Positions 9,057 to 17,384 of a stretch of DNA of 64,000 nucleotides are shown here, in pieces. Location of the stretch: NCBI RefSeq assembly GCF_001652275.1, contig NZ_LVZK01000001.1, positions 1,798,001 through 1,862,000 on the forward strand. Reading direction: 5' to 3'. Origin of the DNA: Peptidiphaga gingivicola (GTDB taxonomy: Bacteria; Actinomycetota; Actinomycetes; Actinomycetales; Actinomycetaceae). The position numbers and the translations under genes are program-made. Under the pieces are notes generated by a model. It searched no databases and was not told where the DNA came from. It worked only from the letters and a program-made list of their open reading frames with translations. How positions within the stretch are numbered: the stretch's first letter is position 1; every line of letters begins with the position of its first letter.

Positions 9057-9806
9057 CTATGCGCTCGATCCGTCCCGTGAGATGTGGCGCGACAGCGGCC
9101 AAGAGACGATCGTCTTGGGCCGCGGCGGCGCGTACGTGCGCACCTTCGACGTCTTCAAGCCCAGCCCCACGAGGGATTCGGCGAGCTTGACGGCCGCGGC
9201 GACGCCGTCGACCACGGGCGCGCCGGTCCTCTCCTCAATGGCCTTGTCGAGGCCGGCCATCCCCCCGCAGCCGAGCACAATCACTTCGGCGCCGTCCTCC
9301 TTCAAAGCGAGCTCGGCCTGCCTGACGATCGCATCGACCACCGTGCTCTCCTCCCCTTCGAGCTCCAAAACGCCCAGGCCCGACGATCGAACGGAGGCGC
9401 AGTGACTCGACAGGCCGCCCAAAAGCAGGCGCTCCTCGATGAGGGGAACCGCGCGGTCGAGGGTGGTGACCACCGAATAGCGGTAGCCCAGGAGCATCGC
9501 CAGATGGGCGGCGGCGTCGGTGATGTCGACGACGGGCGCCTCGACGAGCTCTTTCAGCCCCTCCTGGCCGTGTTCGCCGAATCCGGCTTGGACCACGGCG
9601 TCGTAGGGCTCGTCGTATGCGAGGACCCTGTCCATGACGGCGACGGCGGCGAGGTAGCTTTCCATGTTCCCCTCGCACGAGTCTGCGCCGAAGAAGGGCG
9701 TGAGGCCGACGACTTCGGTTCCGGGCGACGCCGCGGCCGCGGCTCCCTTGCGGATCGACTCGGTCATCGACTCGGTCGTGTTGACGTTGACGACTAGGAT
9801 TCTCAT
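9057..9806 (-). CDS. Asp/Glu/hydantoin racemase family protein (allantoin racemase-like)
   Basis: 249 residues, with the family start MRILVVNVNTTESMT and the second-lobe motif VIVLGCGGMAGL that carries one catalytic cysteine. Cofactor-independent racemases of this family normally use two cysteines, the first in an IACFGDPG-type motif. Here that motif reads VQAGFGEHG, with glycine in place of the first cysteine, so a two-base mechanism cannot be assumed. Context still favours a role in interconverting allantoin enantiomers before allantoinase. The start ATG overlaps the stop of the upstream permease gene by 4 bp (ATGA), so the two are translationally coupled. Confidence 0.8.
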   Translation of the reverse strand: MRILVVNVNTTESMTESIRKGAAAAASPGTEVVGLTPFFGADSCEGNMESYLAAVAVMDRVLAYDEPYDAVVQAGFGEHGQEGLKELVEAPVVDITDAAAHLAMLLGYRYSVVTTLDRAVPLIEERLLLGGLSSHCASVRSSGLGVLELEGEESTVVDAIVRQAELALKEDGAEVIVLGCGGMAGLDKAIEERTGAPVVDGVAAAVKLAESLVGLGLKTSKVRTYAPPRPKTIVSWPLSRHISRDGSSA

Positions 9807-11281
9807 GCCTGGCTTCCTTCCTTGCGTTGCGCGCTGAAAGCGTCGCCGGGTTCGGCGCGATTCGCGCCGTCGCCCTCAGTTTCGGTTCGATCCGCTTCGC
9901 GGCTTCCAATTTCGGCGTATCGTCTCAAACTAGGCGGCCCCATCGTCATGAGCAGATAGTAAATGAGGCCCGCCGGGATGAGCGACGAGTACCACGCGAC
10001 CGCTTCGAAGACGAAGGCCACGGCGACGCCGGCCAGAGTGGCGACGTATGCGGCCCAGTTGACGCCCTTGAACCTGCCGTCCTTCTTGTACAGTTCGACG
10101 ACGTCGAGCCGCTGGCGGCGAATCAGATAGTAATCGACCGCCATGATCGCGAAGACCGGCCCGAGGAAAGCCGAGTAGATTTGGACGAAGGTCTGCAGCC
10201 CGTCGGCCGACTCCTTGGAGACCAGCTTCCACGGGAAGGTGGCAATCGAAAGCAAGCCCACGAGGGCCACGGCGGGTTTGAACGGGATCTTGAAAATGTC
10301 CTGCAACACGTAGACAGGGGGCACGACGTTGTTAAGGACGTTCGTCGTCACCTGCGCAAAAACGATGAACAAAAGCGTGACGATGAGAAGCAGCTTGTTG
10401 TCGACCGCGCCCGAGAAGACGTCAATGGGGTCTTTAGTTCCGGTCGCCTGCGAGACGATGAGCCCGATAAGCCCCATAAACACCGTGACGGGAAGGATCG
10501 AGAAGGCGTAGATCGTGGTCAGGAGACTGCGACCCGTTCCCTTCGAGTGCTCGCGCGAATAGTCCGAGACATTGAGGATCATCGTGGCATAAATGCCCAA
10601 GAACAGCATCGTCGCGTTCCAGAACTTCAGGCCCCACGTGCCCTCGTTCCCCGCCCCGAGCGACTCCGAAATCTGGTCTCCGTACTTCGCGACGGTGGAG
10701 GCGAACATGTATATCAGCGAGAGGATGATGAAAACCGCTCCGACGTTCTCCAGCCATTTGATCCCCTCGAAGCCGAAGATGGACAGGAGCGTCTGAAGCC
10801 CGAGGAGGACGACGAAATAGAACCAGACGTTCTCGAAGCCGAAGATGATCCCCGAACACTTCGAGAGGGCCGCGGCTCCGATCCAGCTCTGGAATCCGTA
10901 CCACACAAGGGCGGGAACGGCTCGCACGAGCCCCGGAAGGGCCGTCCCATGAAAGCCGAACGAGGCCCGCGCGTGAACGACGAATGGGATGCCGTACTTG
11001 TATCCGGCCGCCCCGTTGAGCATGAGGCAGAATCCGATGACGAAGCATCCAATCGTCATGGCGACGATTGACTGCAGGAGATTGAGCGTTCCCACCAGGC
11101 TCGAGCCCATTGTGAACGTTCCGATGGAAACGCAGCCGCCGAGCCAGGCGAAGAAGTAGGAGGTCTTGCCCATCGTTCGACGGGTCGTAGGCTGCAAGCT
11201 TTCGACAGTGCCGGTGGCCGCGATTTCGGCCCGCTCGGCAGGCGTGACGACGTCGCCGCCGCCAAGGGGTGTTGTCTTCAT
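9803..11281 (-). CDS. NCS1-family permease, second copy (nucleobase/ureide)
   Basis: 492 residues, twelve or so hydrophobic helices, NCS1 features HARASFGFHGTALPGLVRAVPALVWYGFQSW and the NVSDYSR loop. It is clearly paralogous to, but distant from, the permease at 7251-8795, so the two probably carry different substrates (for example allantoin versus a purine base or hydantoin). I choose the ATG at 11281 (MKTTPLGGGDVVTP), preceded by AAGGGAAGAG. The open frame extends 42 codons further but that extension has no family resemblance and would cover the putative operator. Transcribed with the racemase gene. Confidence 0.87.
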   Translation of the reverse strand: MKTTPLGGGDVVTPAERAEIAATGTVESLQPTTRRTMGKTSYFFAWLGGCVSIGTFTMGSSLVGTLNLLQSIVAMTIGCFVIGFCLMLNGAAGYKYGIPFVVHARASFGFHGTALPGLVRAVPALVWYGFQSWIGAAALSKCSGIIFGFENVWFYFVVLLGLQTLLSIFGFEGIKWLENVGAVFIILSLIYMFASTVAKYGDQISESLGAGNEGTWGLKFWNATMLFLGIYATMILNVSDYSREHSKGTGRSLLTTIYAFSILPVTVFMGLIGLIVSQATGTKDPIDVFSGAVDNKLLLIVTLLFIVFAQVTTNVLNNVVPPVYVLQDIFKIPFKPAVALVGLLSIATFPWKLVSKESADGLQTFVQIYSAFLGPVFAIMAVDYYLIRRQRLDVVELYKKDGRFKGVNWAAYVATLAGVAVAFVFEAVAWYSSLIPAGLIYYLLMTMGPPSLRRYAEIGSREADRTETEGDGANRAEPGDAFSAQRKEGSQA

Positions 11282-11346
11282 TGACACATCTCTTCCCTTC
11301 AACTTCCGGTAGAACCGGTAGGTTTCCGTTGTCGGCAGGAGAGAAC

Positions 11347-11361
11347 TTCCACGATGCGGAA
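11347..11361. promoter_or_regulatory. Second copy of the putative IclR operator
   Basis: TTCCACGATGCGGAA, identical over all 15 bases to 6302-6316, lies 66 bp upstream of the permease ATG. A further half-site-like GTTCCACATGCC follows at 11368. The match in sequence and in distance supports one regulon covering catabolism and uptake. Confidence 0.65.
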
Positions 11362-11614
11362 CTAACGTTCCACATGCCGACATACTTAGGTTAGAGACGC
11401 AGCCCACAGCAGGTCAAGGGGCGCGGCTGGCAAATCGACTCGAAGAAAGAATCGGGAAACGCGCGGGACGCCGAGCGCGACGATGGTCCCAATCGATCCG
11501 CCGCCCTTGTGAAGGCGCTGTCCGCTGCGGGCGCGGGGCGCAAGTGAAGGCACTTATAGAGTTTCTTCCAAAACCCCGCTGCAGGTCCGCCCCCTGCCGG
11601 ACGGGCGCGGACGC

Positions 11615-11644
11615 AAAAAGGCGCGGGGCTCTGTCGTGCCCCGC
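11615..11644 (-). terminator. Rho-independent terminator of rpsA
   Basis: GCGGGGC / GCCCCGC arms (11623-11629, 11638-11644) with an 8-nt loop, followed on the minus strand by a five-T run at 11615-11619. It lies 32 bp beyond the rpsA stop codon. Confidence 0.85.
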
Positions 11645-11676
11645 ACCTTCGCGACCGGTCGTCAAGCGGCCAGACG

Positions 11677-13137
11677 TCAGTTGTTCGTCAGCTTCTCACG
11701 CAGCGCGGCGAGAGCCTCGTTGGACACCAGCGTTCCGCCAGTCTCCGAGCCGGAAGAGTAAGACGCCTGCGCCGACTCGGTCTCCTCGGGAGCCGGGGCA
11801 GCGGCGGCGTCGGCCTCCAACGCCTTGGCGACTTGAGCCTTGTGGGCCTCCCAGCGGGCCTGCGCTGCGGCGTATTCGTTCTCCCAGGCCTCGCGCTGAG
11901 CCTCGAAGCCCTCGAGCCACTCGTTCGTCTCGGGATCGAAGCCCTCGGGGTACTTGTAGTTGCCGTCCTCGTCGTACTCCGCTGCCATGCCGTAAAGCGA
12001 AGCGTCGAAATCCTCCGAGTGGGGATCCACGCCCTCATTGGCCTGCTTGAGCGAGAGGGAGATGCGGCGGCGTTCCAGATCGATGTCGATGACCTTGACA
12101 AAGACGTCCTCGCCGACCTTGACGACCTGCTCCGGCAGATCGACGTGGCGCTGGGCCAGCTCCGAAATGTGGACGAGGCCCTCGATCCCGTCCTCGACGC
12201 GGACGAAAGCTCCGAAAGGCACGAGCTTCGTGACCTTGCCGGGCACGATCTGGCCGATGCCGTGGGTGCGCGCGAAAGTCTGCCAGGGATCTTCCTGCGT
12301 GGCCTTGAGCGAGAGAGAGACGCGCTCGCGGTCCATGTCGACGTCGAGGACTTCGACGGTGACCTTCTGGCCGACCTCGACGACCTCCGAAGGATGGTCG
12401 ATGTGCTTCCAAGAGAGCTCGGAAACGTGGACGAGGCCGTCGACGCCGCCGAGATCGACGAAGGCGCCGAAATTGACGATGGAGGAGATGACGCCGTCGC
12501 GCACCTGCCCCTTCTTAAGGTTCGTGAGGAACTCGCCGCGCGCCTGGGACTGGGTCTCCTCGAGCCACGAGCGGCGCGAGAGGACGACGTTGTTGCGGTT
12601 CTTGTCGAGTTCGATGATTTTCGCCTCTATCTCCCGGCCGATGTAGGGCTGAAGATCGCGGACGCGACGCATTTCGACGAGGGAAGCGGGAAGGAATCCG
12701 CGCAGACCGATGTCGAGGATGAGGCCGCCCTTGACGACTTCGATGACCGTACCGGTGACGACACCGTCGGCTTCCTTGACCTCTTCGATCTGCGACCACG
12801 CACGTTCGTACTGCGCACGCTTCTTCGAAAGGAGCAGACGGCCTTCCTTGTCTTCCTTTTGGAGGACGAGCGCCTCGACTTGGTCGCCGACTTCGACGAC
12901 TTCGTCGGGATTGATGTCGTGCTTTATCGACAGTTCCTTCGAGGGGATGACCCCCTCTGTCTTGTAGCCGACATCGAGAAGAACTTCGTCATGATCGACT
13001 TTGACGACAGTTCCTTCGATTATGTCGCCGTCGTTGAAATACTTGATGGTTGCATCGACGGCGGCAATAAGGTCTTCCTCGGACCCGATGTCGTTGATTG
13101 CGACCTCGGGCAGCGAGGCGGGGGTGTTTGCGGTCAT
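11677..13137 (-). CDS. rpsA: 30S ribosomal protein S1
   Basis: 486 residues, typical for actinobacterial S1. Four S1 RNA-binding repeats are visible at roughly residues 37-105, 122-190, 207-277 and 294-363, including GGLILDIGLRGFLPASLVEMR and the paired VDGLVHVSELSW / IEGLVHISELAQ repeats. The C-terminal 120 residues are acidic, ending with an Ala/Pro-rich tail as in mycobacterial S1. It binds mRNA at the 30S subunit and helps initiation on structured leaders. The ATG at 13137 (MTANTPASLPEVAINDIGSE) fits the family; the frame is open much further upstream but without similarity. A good sigma-70-type promoter lies 75 bp upstream. Confidence 0.97.
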   Translation of the reverse strand: MTANTPASLPEVAINDIGSEEDLIAAVDATIKYFNDGDIIEGTVVKVDHDEVLLDVGYKTEGVIPSKELSIKHDINPDEVVEVGDQVEALVLQKEDKEGRLLLSKKRAQYERAWSQIEEVKEADGVVTGTVIEVVKGGLILDIGLRGFLPASLVEMRRVRDLQPYIGREIEAKIIELDKNRNNVVLSRRSWLEETQSQARGEFLTNLKKGQVRDGVISSIVNFGAFVDLGGVDGLVHVSELSWKHIDHPSEVVEVGQKVTVEVLDVDMDRERVSLSLKATQEDPWQTFARTHGIGQIVPGKVTKLVPFGAFVRVEDGIEGLVHISELAQRHVDLPEQVVKVGEDVFVKVIDIDLERRRISLSLKQANEGVDPHSEDFDASLYGMAAEYDEDGNYKYPEGFDPETNEWLEGFEAQREAWENEYAAAQARWEAHKAQVAKALEADAAAAPAPEETESAQASYSSGSETGGTLVSNEALAALREKLTNN

Positions 13138-13211
13138 GAAATAATGACTCCGATACGGACAATTGTAGAGATATGGATAAATACGATGTGGAAGGCCCAC
13201 ACCAAGTCCAG

Positions 13212-13240
13212 AGTCTACGGGACGATTCTCGGCTGCGCAA
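13212..13240 (-). promoter_or_regulatory. Putative rpsA promoter
   Basis: On the minus strand TTGCGC (-35) and TAGACT (-10) are separated by exactly 17 bases, giving a leader of about 70 nt before the rpsA ATG. The same gap also holds the palindrome GCGTCATGACGC at 13251-13262. Confidence 0.55.
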
Positions 13241-13326
13241 GCGCTTTGTGGCGTCATGACGCGGATAATCTGATCGATTCCCTCAATCGGCTCTGAACCG
13301 GGCTTTGTCACACAAAGGAGATTGCC

Positions 13327-14133
13327 ATGTGGGTGGGCCGCGAACCCCTGGACCCGGACGAACGTCCCAGCGTTGCGCATTCGCGTTGGTGGTCCGCCAA
13401 CGCTGCGGACTACCTGGCAGAACACGGCGACGTGCTGGGCGAGGCCGACTTCGTGTGGGGGCCGGAGGGGCTCGACGAATCCGAGGCCGAGATACTGGGC
13501 GATCCGTCGAAGCTTCGAGGCTCCCGCATCCTCGAAATCGGGGCGGGGGCGGCGCAGTGCTCCAGATATCTCGCGGGCCTGGGCGCACGCGTCGTCGCAA
13601 CCGACGTCTCGCTGGGCATGCTGGCCGAGGCGGCCTCGATCAACGCGTCCGCATTGGCGAAGGCGCCGCTCGTCGCAGCCGACGGGCTCCGCCTTCCCTT
13701 CGCCGACGGCTCTTTCGACGTCGTCTTCACGAGCTTCGGCGTCGTCCCCTTCGTCGAGGACCTCGAAGCCCTGTTTGCCGGCGTGGCGAGAGTGCTCGCC
13801 CCCGGAGGGGTCTTCGCCTATTCGGCCCCACACCCCGTGCGATGGATGTTCCCCGACTCGCCGACGAAGCGCGACATGACCGTCACGACGTCCTACTTCT
13901 CTTCCGATCCTTACGTTGAGCGCGGGGACGACGGCGAGCTGGTCTACGTCGAATGCCACCACACGCTGAGCGAGCACATGAACGCCCTGACGACCGCGGG
14001 CTTCGCGATCGAACGCGTGTGGGAGCCCGAGTGGCCGGAGGGGAGGGAGGTCGTCTGGGGCGGATGGGGCCCGGAGCGGTCTCCCTGGATTCCCGGAACG
14101 CTCATCGTCCGCGCAAAACGGAAGTGTCAGTGA
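13327..14133 (+). CDS. Class I SAM-dependent methyltransferase
   Basis: 268 residues. The Rossmann methyltransferase motifs are in order: ILEIGAGAAQCSRYLA (motif I, near residue 70), VVATDVSLGMLAEA (acidic end of strand 2), LRLPFADGSFDVVFTSFG (motif post-II) and ARVLAPGGVFAYSAPHP (motif III). This is the Methyltransf_11 type; the substrate cannot be predicted. ATG is preceded by AAGGAG. Its 3' end overlaps the convergent polA gene by 7 bp. Similar genes sit beside polA and rpsA in other actinobacteria as far as I recall, so it is probably a core gene. Confidence 0.88.
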   Translation: MWVGREPLDPDERPSVAHSRWWSANAADYLAEHGDVLGEADFVWGPEGLDESEAEILGDPSKLRGSRILEIGAGAAQCSRYLAGLGARVVATDVSLGMLAEAASINASALAKAPLVAADGLRLPFADGSFDVVFTSFGVVPFVEDLEALFAGVARVLAPGGVFAYSAPHPVRWMFPDSPTKRDMTVTTSYFSSDPYVERGDDGELVYVECHHTLSEHMNALTTAGFAIERVWEPEWPEGREVVWGGWGPERSPWIPGTLIVRAKRKCQ

Positions 14134-16775
14134 GCTGCCTCACGCCAAGACGAACCCACGCCTATTCCCACGGAGAGCGGAACCGCCAGCTCGACGGCGT
14201 TCTCCATCTCCCGCCGGACGACGGCCTCGACGGCGTCGCGCTCCCCCGGCGCGATTTCCAGGACGAGTTCGTCGTGGACCTGCAGCAGAACGCGCGAGCG
14301 CATCTCTTTCATCGAATCGACCACGGCGACCATGGCGAGCTTGATGATGTCCGCCGCCGATCCCTGGATCGGGGCGTTGAGGGCCATGCGTTCGGCCGCC
14401 TCCCGAGCCTGCCTGTTGGTCGAGTTGAGGTCGGGAAGATAGCGGCGGCGTCCGAGGATCGTCTGAGTGTACCCCTCCTTGCGGGCCTCCTGGACCAGAG
14501 AGTCGAGATACGTGCGCACCCTGCCGAAGCGCGAGAAGTAATCGTCCATGAGCGCCTGCGCCTGGGCCACCGAAATGCGCAGCTGCTTCGACAGCCCGTA
14601 GGCGGAGAGCCCGTAGGCCAGGCCGTAGCTCATCGCCTTGATGTGCGAGCGGTCGTCGGCCGTGACCTTTTCCTCGGGAACGCCGTAGACGCGCGAGGCG
14701 ACGTAGGTGTGCAGGTCCGCGCCTTCGCGAAACGCCTCTATGAGCTCGACATCGCCCGAAAGCGCCGCCATGAGCCGCATCTCGATCTGCGAATAGTCCG
14801 CCGTCATGATCGATTCATAGCCCTCTCCGGGCACGAAGGCGGCGCGGATGCTGCGGCCCTCCGCGGTTCGCGCATGGATGTTCTGAAGATTGGGGTCGGT
14901 CGAGGAGAGCCTGCCGGTTGCCGCCGCGGTTTGCTGGAACGTGGTGTGTATCCGTCCGTCGCGGACCGACCGCTGAAGGCCGACGACGGATTGACGCAGT
15001 TTGATGGCGTCGCGGTGCTCGAGGAGGGAGGCGAGGAACTGCTGGCCCGCGAGGGCTTTGTCGTCCTCGCGTCCAGCGATGCTCACGGCAAGGTTCGCGA
15101 GGGCGTCGGCGTTGGTGGTGTGACCGGATTTCGTCTTGCGAGTCGGCGGCAGTCCCAGCTGGTCGAAGAGGACCTCCTGAAGCTGCTTGGGGCTCGACAG
15201 GTTGACCTCGCCTCCGATGGCGTCGTAGGCCGAGCGGGCCGCCGCGAACACCCTCCCGTCGAAGTCCTGCCTCAACTGTTCGAGAAGGCCTTCGTCCACG
15301 GCTATCCCCGCGTCCTCCATTTCCCCGAGCGTGCGGGAAACCGCCATTTCGAGGTCAAGCAGGGCTCCGTCCTCTCCCCTTTCGGCGAGTTCGGAGTCGA
15401 AGGCATCGGCGAGCTCGACGAGCGCCGCAGCGGCTGCCGCGCCGTCGTCGGAATCGACGTCGTCGAAAAGCGTCGCCGGGCTCTTTCGGCCCTCGATCTC
15501 CCTGCCCAGATAGCGGATGACGAGGTCGTCAAGGTCGTAGACCCGCTGGTCGGGATGCAATAAATAGGCTTGGAGAAGCGTGTCGCGGCGCACCCCGTCG
15601 AGTTCGACGCCGATGTTGCGAAGCGCGTGCCCCGCGCCCTTCGCCCCGTGAAGGACCTTGGGACGGCCTGGATCGGCTAGGAACGCGCCGAGGGCTTCCG
15701 CGTCGTCCTTCCACTGGCGAACCCACGCCCTTCCGCCGGGGGCGCCGACGGCGACCGCCCCGCCCGAAGGCAAGGCGTCGGAATCGACGAGGACGACGCC
15801 GCACGGGCCCTCGACCTGCGCGAGCCACTCGGCGAAGGGCTCGCGCGAAACGAAGACCTCCGCTGCTTTCCCCGATGCGTCGGCGTCGCCCCCGCCGCGC
15901 GCCGGGATCTCGGCGAGCACCCTGCTGCGCAGATTGCGGAAGCCGAGGGTGTCGAACAGCGCGTGAAGGGCGTCCCTGTCGACTCCGATCGGGCGCAGTT
16001 CCTCTATGTCTTCGACGATCGGGAGGTCGCGCACGAGTTCGTTCAGCGTCATGTTGAGGCGCACCTGCTCGGCGTTGGCCCGCAGCGATTCGCCGGCCTT
16101 TCCCTTGATCTCGTCGGCGTGGGCGAGAATTTCCTCGACGCCTCCGTAGGCCGCGATCCATTTGGCCGCCGTTTTGGGCCCCACCCCCGGGACGCCGGGA
16201 ATGTTGTCGGCGTTCTCTCCCACGAGCGCAGCAAGGTCCCGATAGTTGGAAGGGAGCACGCCCGTCTTGTTGAGGACGCCGTCGGCGTCGAGGACCTGCG
16301 TCTCAGACCGAGGCATCGGGTAGAGGACCGTGCACCGCTCGTCCACGAGCTGGAAAGCGTCTTTGTCCCCCGAGGATATGTAGACTTGCATCCCGCTTTC
16401 TTCCCCTCGCGCGGAAAGCGTGGCGACGATGTCGTCGGCCTCATAGTCCTCAACGGTCAGCCAGCGGACGCCCATGGCGTCCAAAGACTGTTGGATGAGC
16501 TCGATCTGCCCCGCGAACTCCGCCGGGGTTTCGCCGCGACCCCCCTTGTAGTCGCCGTACATTCGCGTGCGGAAAGTCCCGCCGGGAAGGTCGAAGGCGA
16601 CGGCGATGTGAGTGGGCTCGTAATCGGCGATGAGCTTGAGAAACGTGGTGAGGAAGCCCGAGACAGCATTTGTGTGCTGCCCGCCGTCGGTGACGAAGTT
16701 TTCCGCGCGCAAGGCGTAGAACGCCCGAAACGCGAGCGAATGGCCGTCGATGAGAAGGAGAGTCGAGTCTTTCAC
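14127..16775 (-). CDS. polA: DNA polymerase I
   Basis: 882 residues. The 5' nuclease domain covers about residues 1-290 (LLLIDGHSLAFRAFYAL; GVGPKTAAKWI helix-hairpin-helix). The middle domain keeps its position, but the proofreading DxE motif reads LVDSDALPSG, so 3'-5' exonuclease activity is probably lost, as in other actinobacterial PolI. The polymerase domain has motif A TADYSQIEMRLMAAL, motif B RSHIKAMSYGLAYGLS and motif C QVHDELVLE. Functions: Okazaki-fragment processing and excision-repair synthesis. Start is a GTG with TAAGG close upstream. Confidence 0.97.
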   Translation of the reverse strand: MKDSTLLLIDGHSLAFRAFYALRAENFVTDGGQHTNAVSGFLTTFLKLIADYEPTHIAVAFDLPGGTFRTRMYGDYKGGRGETPAEFAGQIELIQQSLDAMGVRWLTVEDYEADDIVATLSARGEESGMQVYISSGDKDAFQLVDERCTVLYPMPRSETQVLDADGVLNKTGVLPSNYRDLAALVGENADNIPGVPGVGPKTAAKWIAAYGGVEEILAHADEIKGKAGESLRANAEQVRLNMTLNELVRDLPIVEDIEELRPIGVDRDALHALFDTLGFRNLRSRVLAEIPARGGGDADASGKAAEVFVSREPFAEWLAQVEGPCGVVLVDSDALPSGGAVAVGAPGGRAWVRQWKDDAEALGAFLADPGRPKVLHGAKGAGHALRNIGVELDGVRRDTLLQAYLLHPDQRVYDLDDLVIRYLGREIEGRKSPATLFDDVDSDDGAAAAAALVELADAFDSELAERGEDGALLDLEMAVSRTLGEMEDAGIAVDEGLLEQLRQDFDGRVFAAARSAYDAIGGEVNLSSPKQLQEVLFDQLGLPPTRKTKSGHTTNADALANLAVSIAGREDDKALAGQQFLASLLEHRDAIKLRQSVVGLQRSVRDGRIHTTFQQTAAATGRLSSTDPNLQNIHARTAEGRSIRAAFVPGEGYESIMTADYSQIEMRLMAALSGDVELIEAFREGADLHTYVASRVYGVPEEKVTADDRSHIKAMSYGLAYGLSAYGLSKQLRISVAQAQALMDDYFSRFGRVRTYLDSLVQEARKEGYTQTILGRRRYLPDLNSTNRQAREAAERMALNAPIQGSAADIIKLAMVAVVDSMKEMRSRVLLQVHDELVLEIAPGERDAVEAVVRREMENAVELAVPLSVGIGVGSSWREAAH

Positions 16776-16879
16776 CCTTACAACTCTAGTGCCTCCTGGC
16801 GGCCCCGGAGCTTCCGGACGGAAGCGACGCCCTCGCTTCGGCCGTGTTTTCCCCCGCGAGCCAAACAGTCCGCCTCCTC

Positions 16880-16942
16880 GGCGAGGCGACCTGGGCTTTC
16901 GGCGAGGCGACCTGGGCTTTCAGCGAAGCGATTTCGGCTTTC
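16880..16942. repeat. Three tandem 21-bp repeats between polA and thioesterase gene
   Basis: Two exact copies of GGCGAGGCGACCTGGGCTTT plus C (16880-16900, 16901-16921) are followed by a diverged third copy (16922-16942). The array sits in the divergent promoter region, starting 105 bp upstream of the polA GTG and 38-100 bp upstream of the thioesterase ATG. Confidence 0.8.
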
Positions 16943-16979
16943 GGCTGGCGCGACCCCGGGAGCTGTTACGATCGTCGGC

Positions 16980-17378
16980 ATGCATTCACTTGAGGAATTC
17001 GGCGAAAGCGCCCTTGGCGAGCTGGCCTCGCGCATGGGGCTGAGCTTCGTCCGCGCGGACGCCGAAGCAGTCGAGATGCGCATGCCGACGGAGGGAAACC
17101 GCCAGGGCCTGATGCTTTTGCACGGCGGCGCCAACGGCGTGCTCCTCGAACATGCCGGGTCGGTGCTGGCGATGTTCAACGCCCCCGCCGGCCGTGTCCC
17201 GGTGGGGACCGAACTGTCCGTGAGCCAGCTGCGCTCGGTGACGGAGGGATGCGTGACGGCAAAGGCGACCGTCGTTCATCGAGGGCGGTCGAGCATGTGC
17301 GTCGGCGTCGAGATACGCGACGACTCCGGCGAGTTGACCGCCGTGGGAAGGCTGTCGCTAGTGTTCGTTCGGAGGTGA
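16980..17378 (+). CDS. PaaI-type hotdog-fold thioesterase
   Basis: 132 residues, the normal size of a single hotdog domain. The PaaI/YdiI-type signature LLHGGANGVLLEHAGSVLAM lies near residues 46-66, with the catalytic-region HGG and a downstream acid. It should hydrolyse acyl-CoA thioesters (fatty or aromatic). The neighbourhood (polA on one side, pdtaR-like regulator convergent on the other) matches a conserved actinobacterial gene order and does not point to a substrate. No good Shine-Dalgarno is visible before the ATG at 16980, so the transcript may be nearly leaderless. Confidence 0.85.
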   Translation: MHSLEEFGESALGELASRMGLSFVRADAEAVEMRMPTEGNRQGLMLLHGGANGVLLEHAGSVLAMFNAPAGRVPVGTELSVSQLRSVTEGCVTAKATVVHRGRSSMCVGVEIRDDSGELTAVGRLSLVFVRR

Positions 17379-17384
17379 CGGGTG

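Noticed and set aside
13138-13977. Extension of the rpsA frame by 280 codons upstream
   Set aside because: The added sequence covers the promoter and the opposite-strand methyltransferase gene and has no S1 similarity; the ATG at 13137 gives the normal length.
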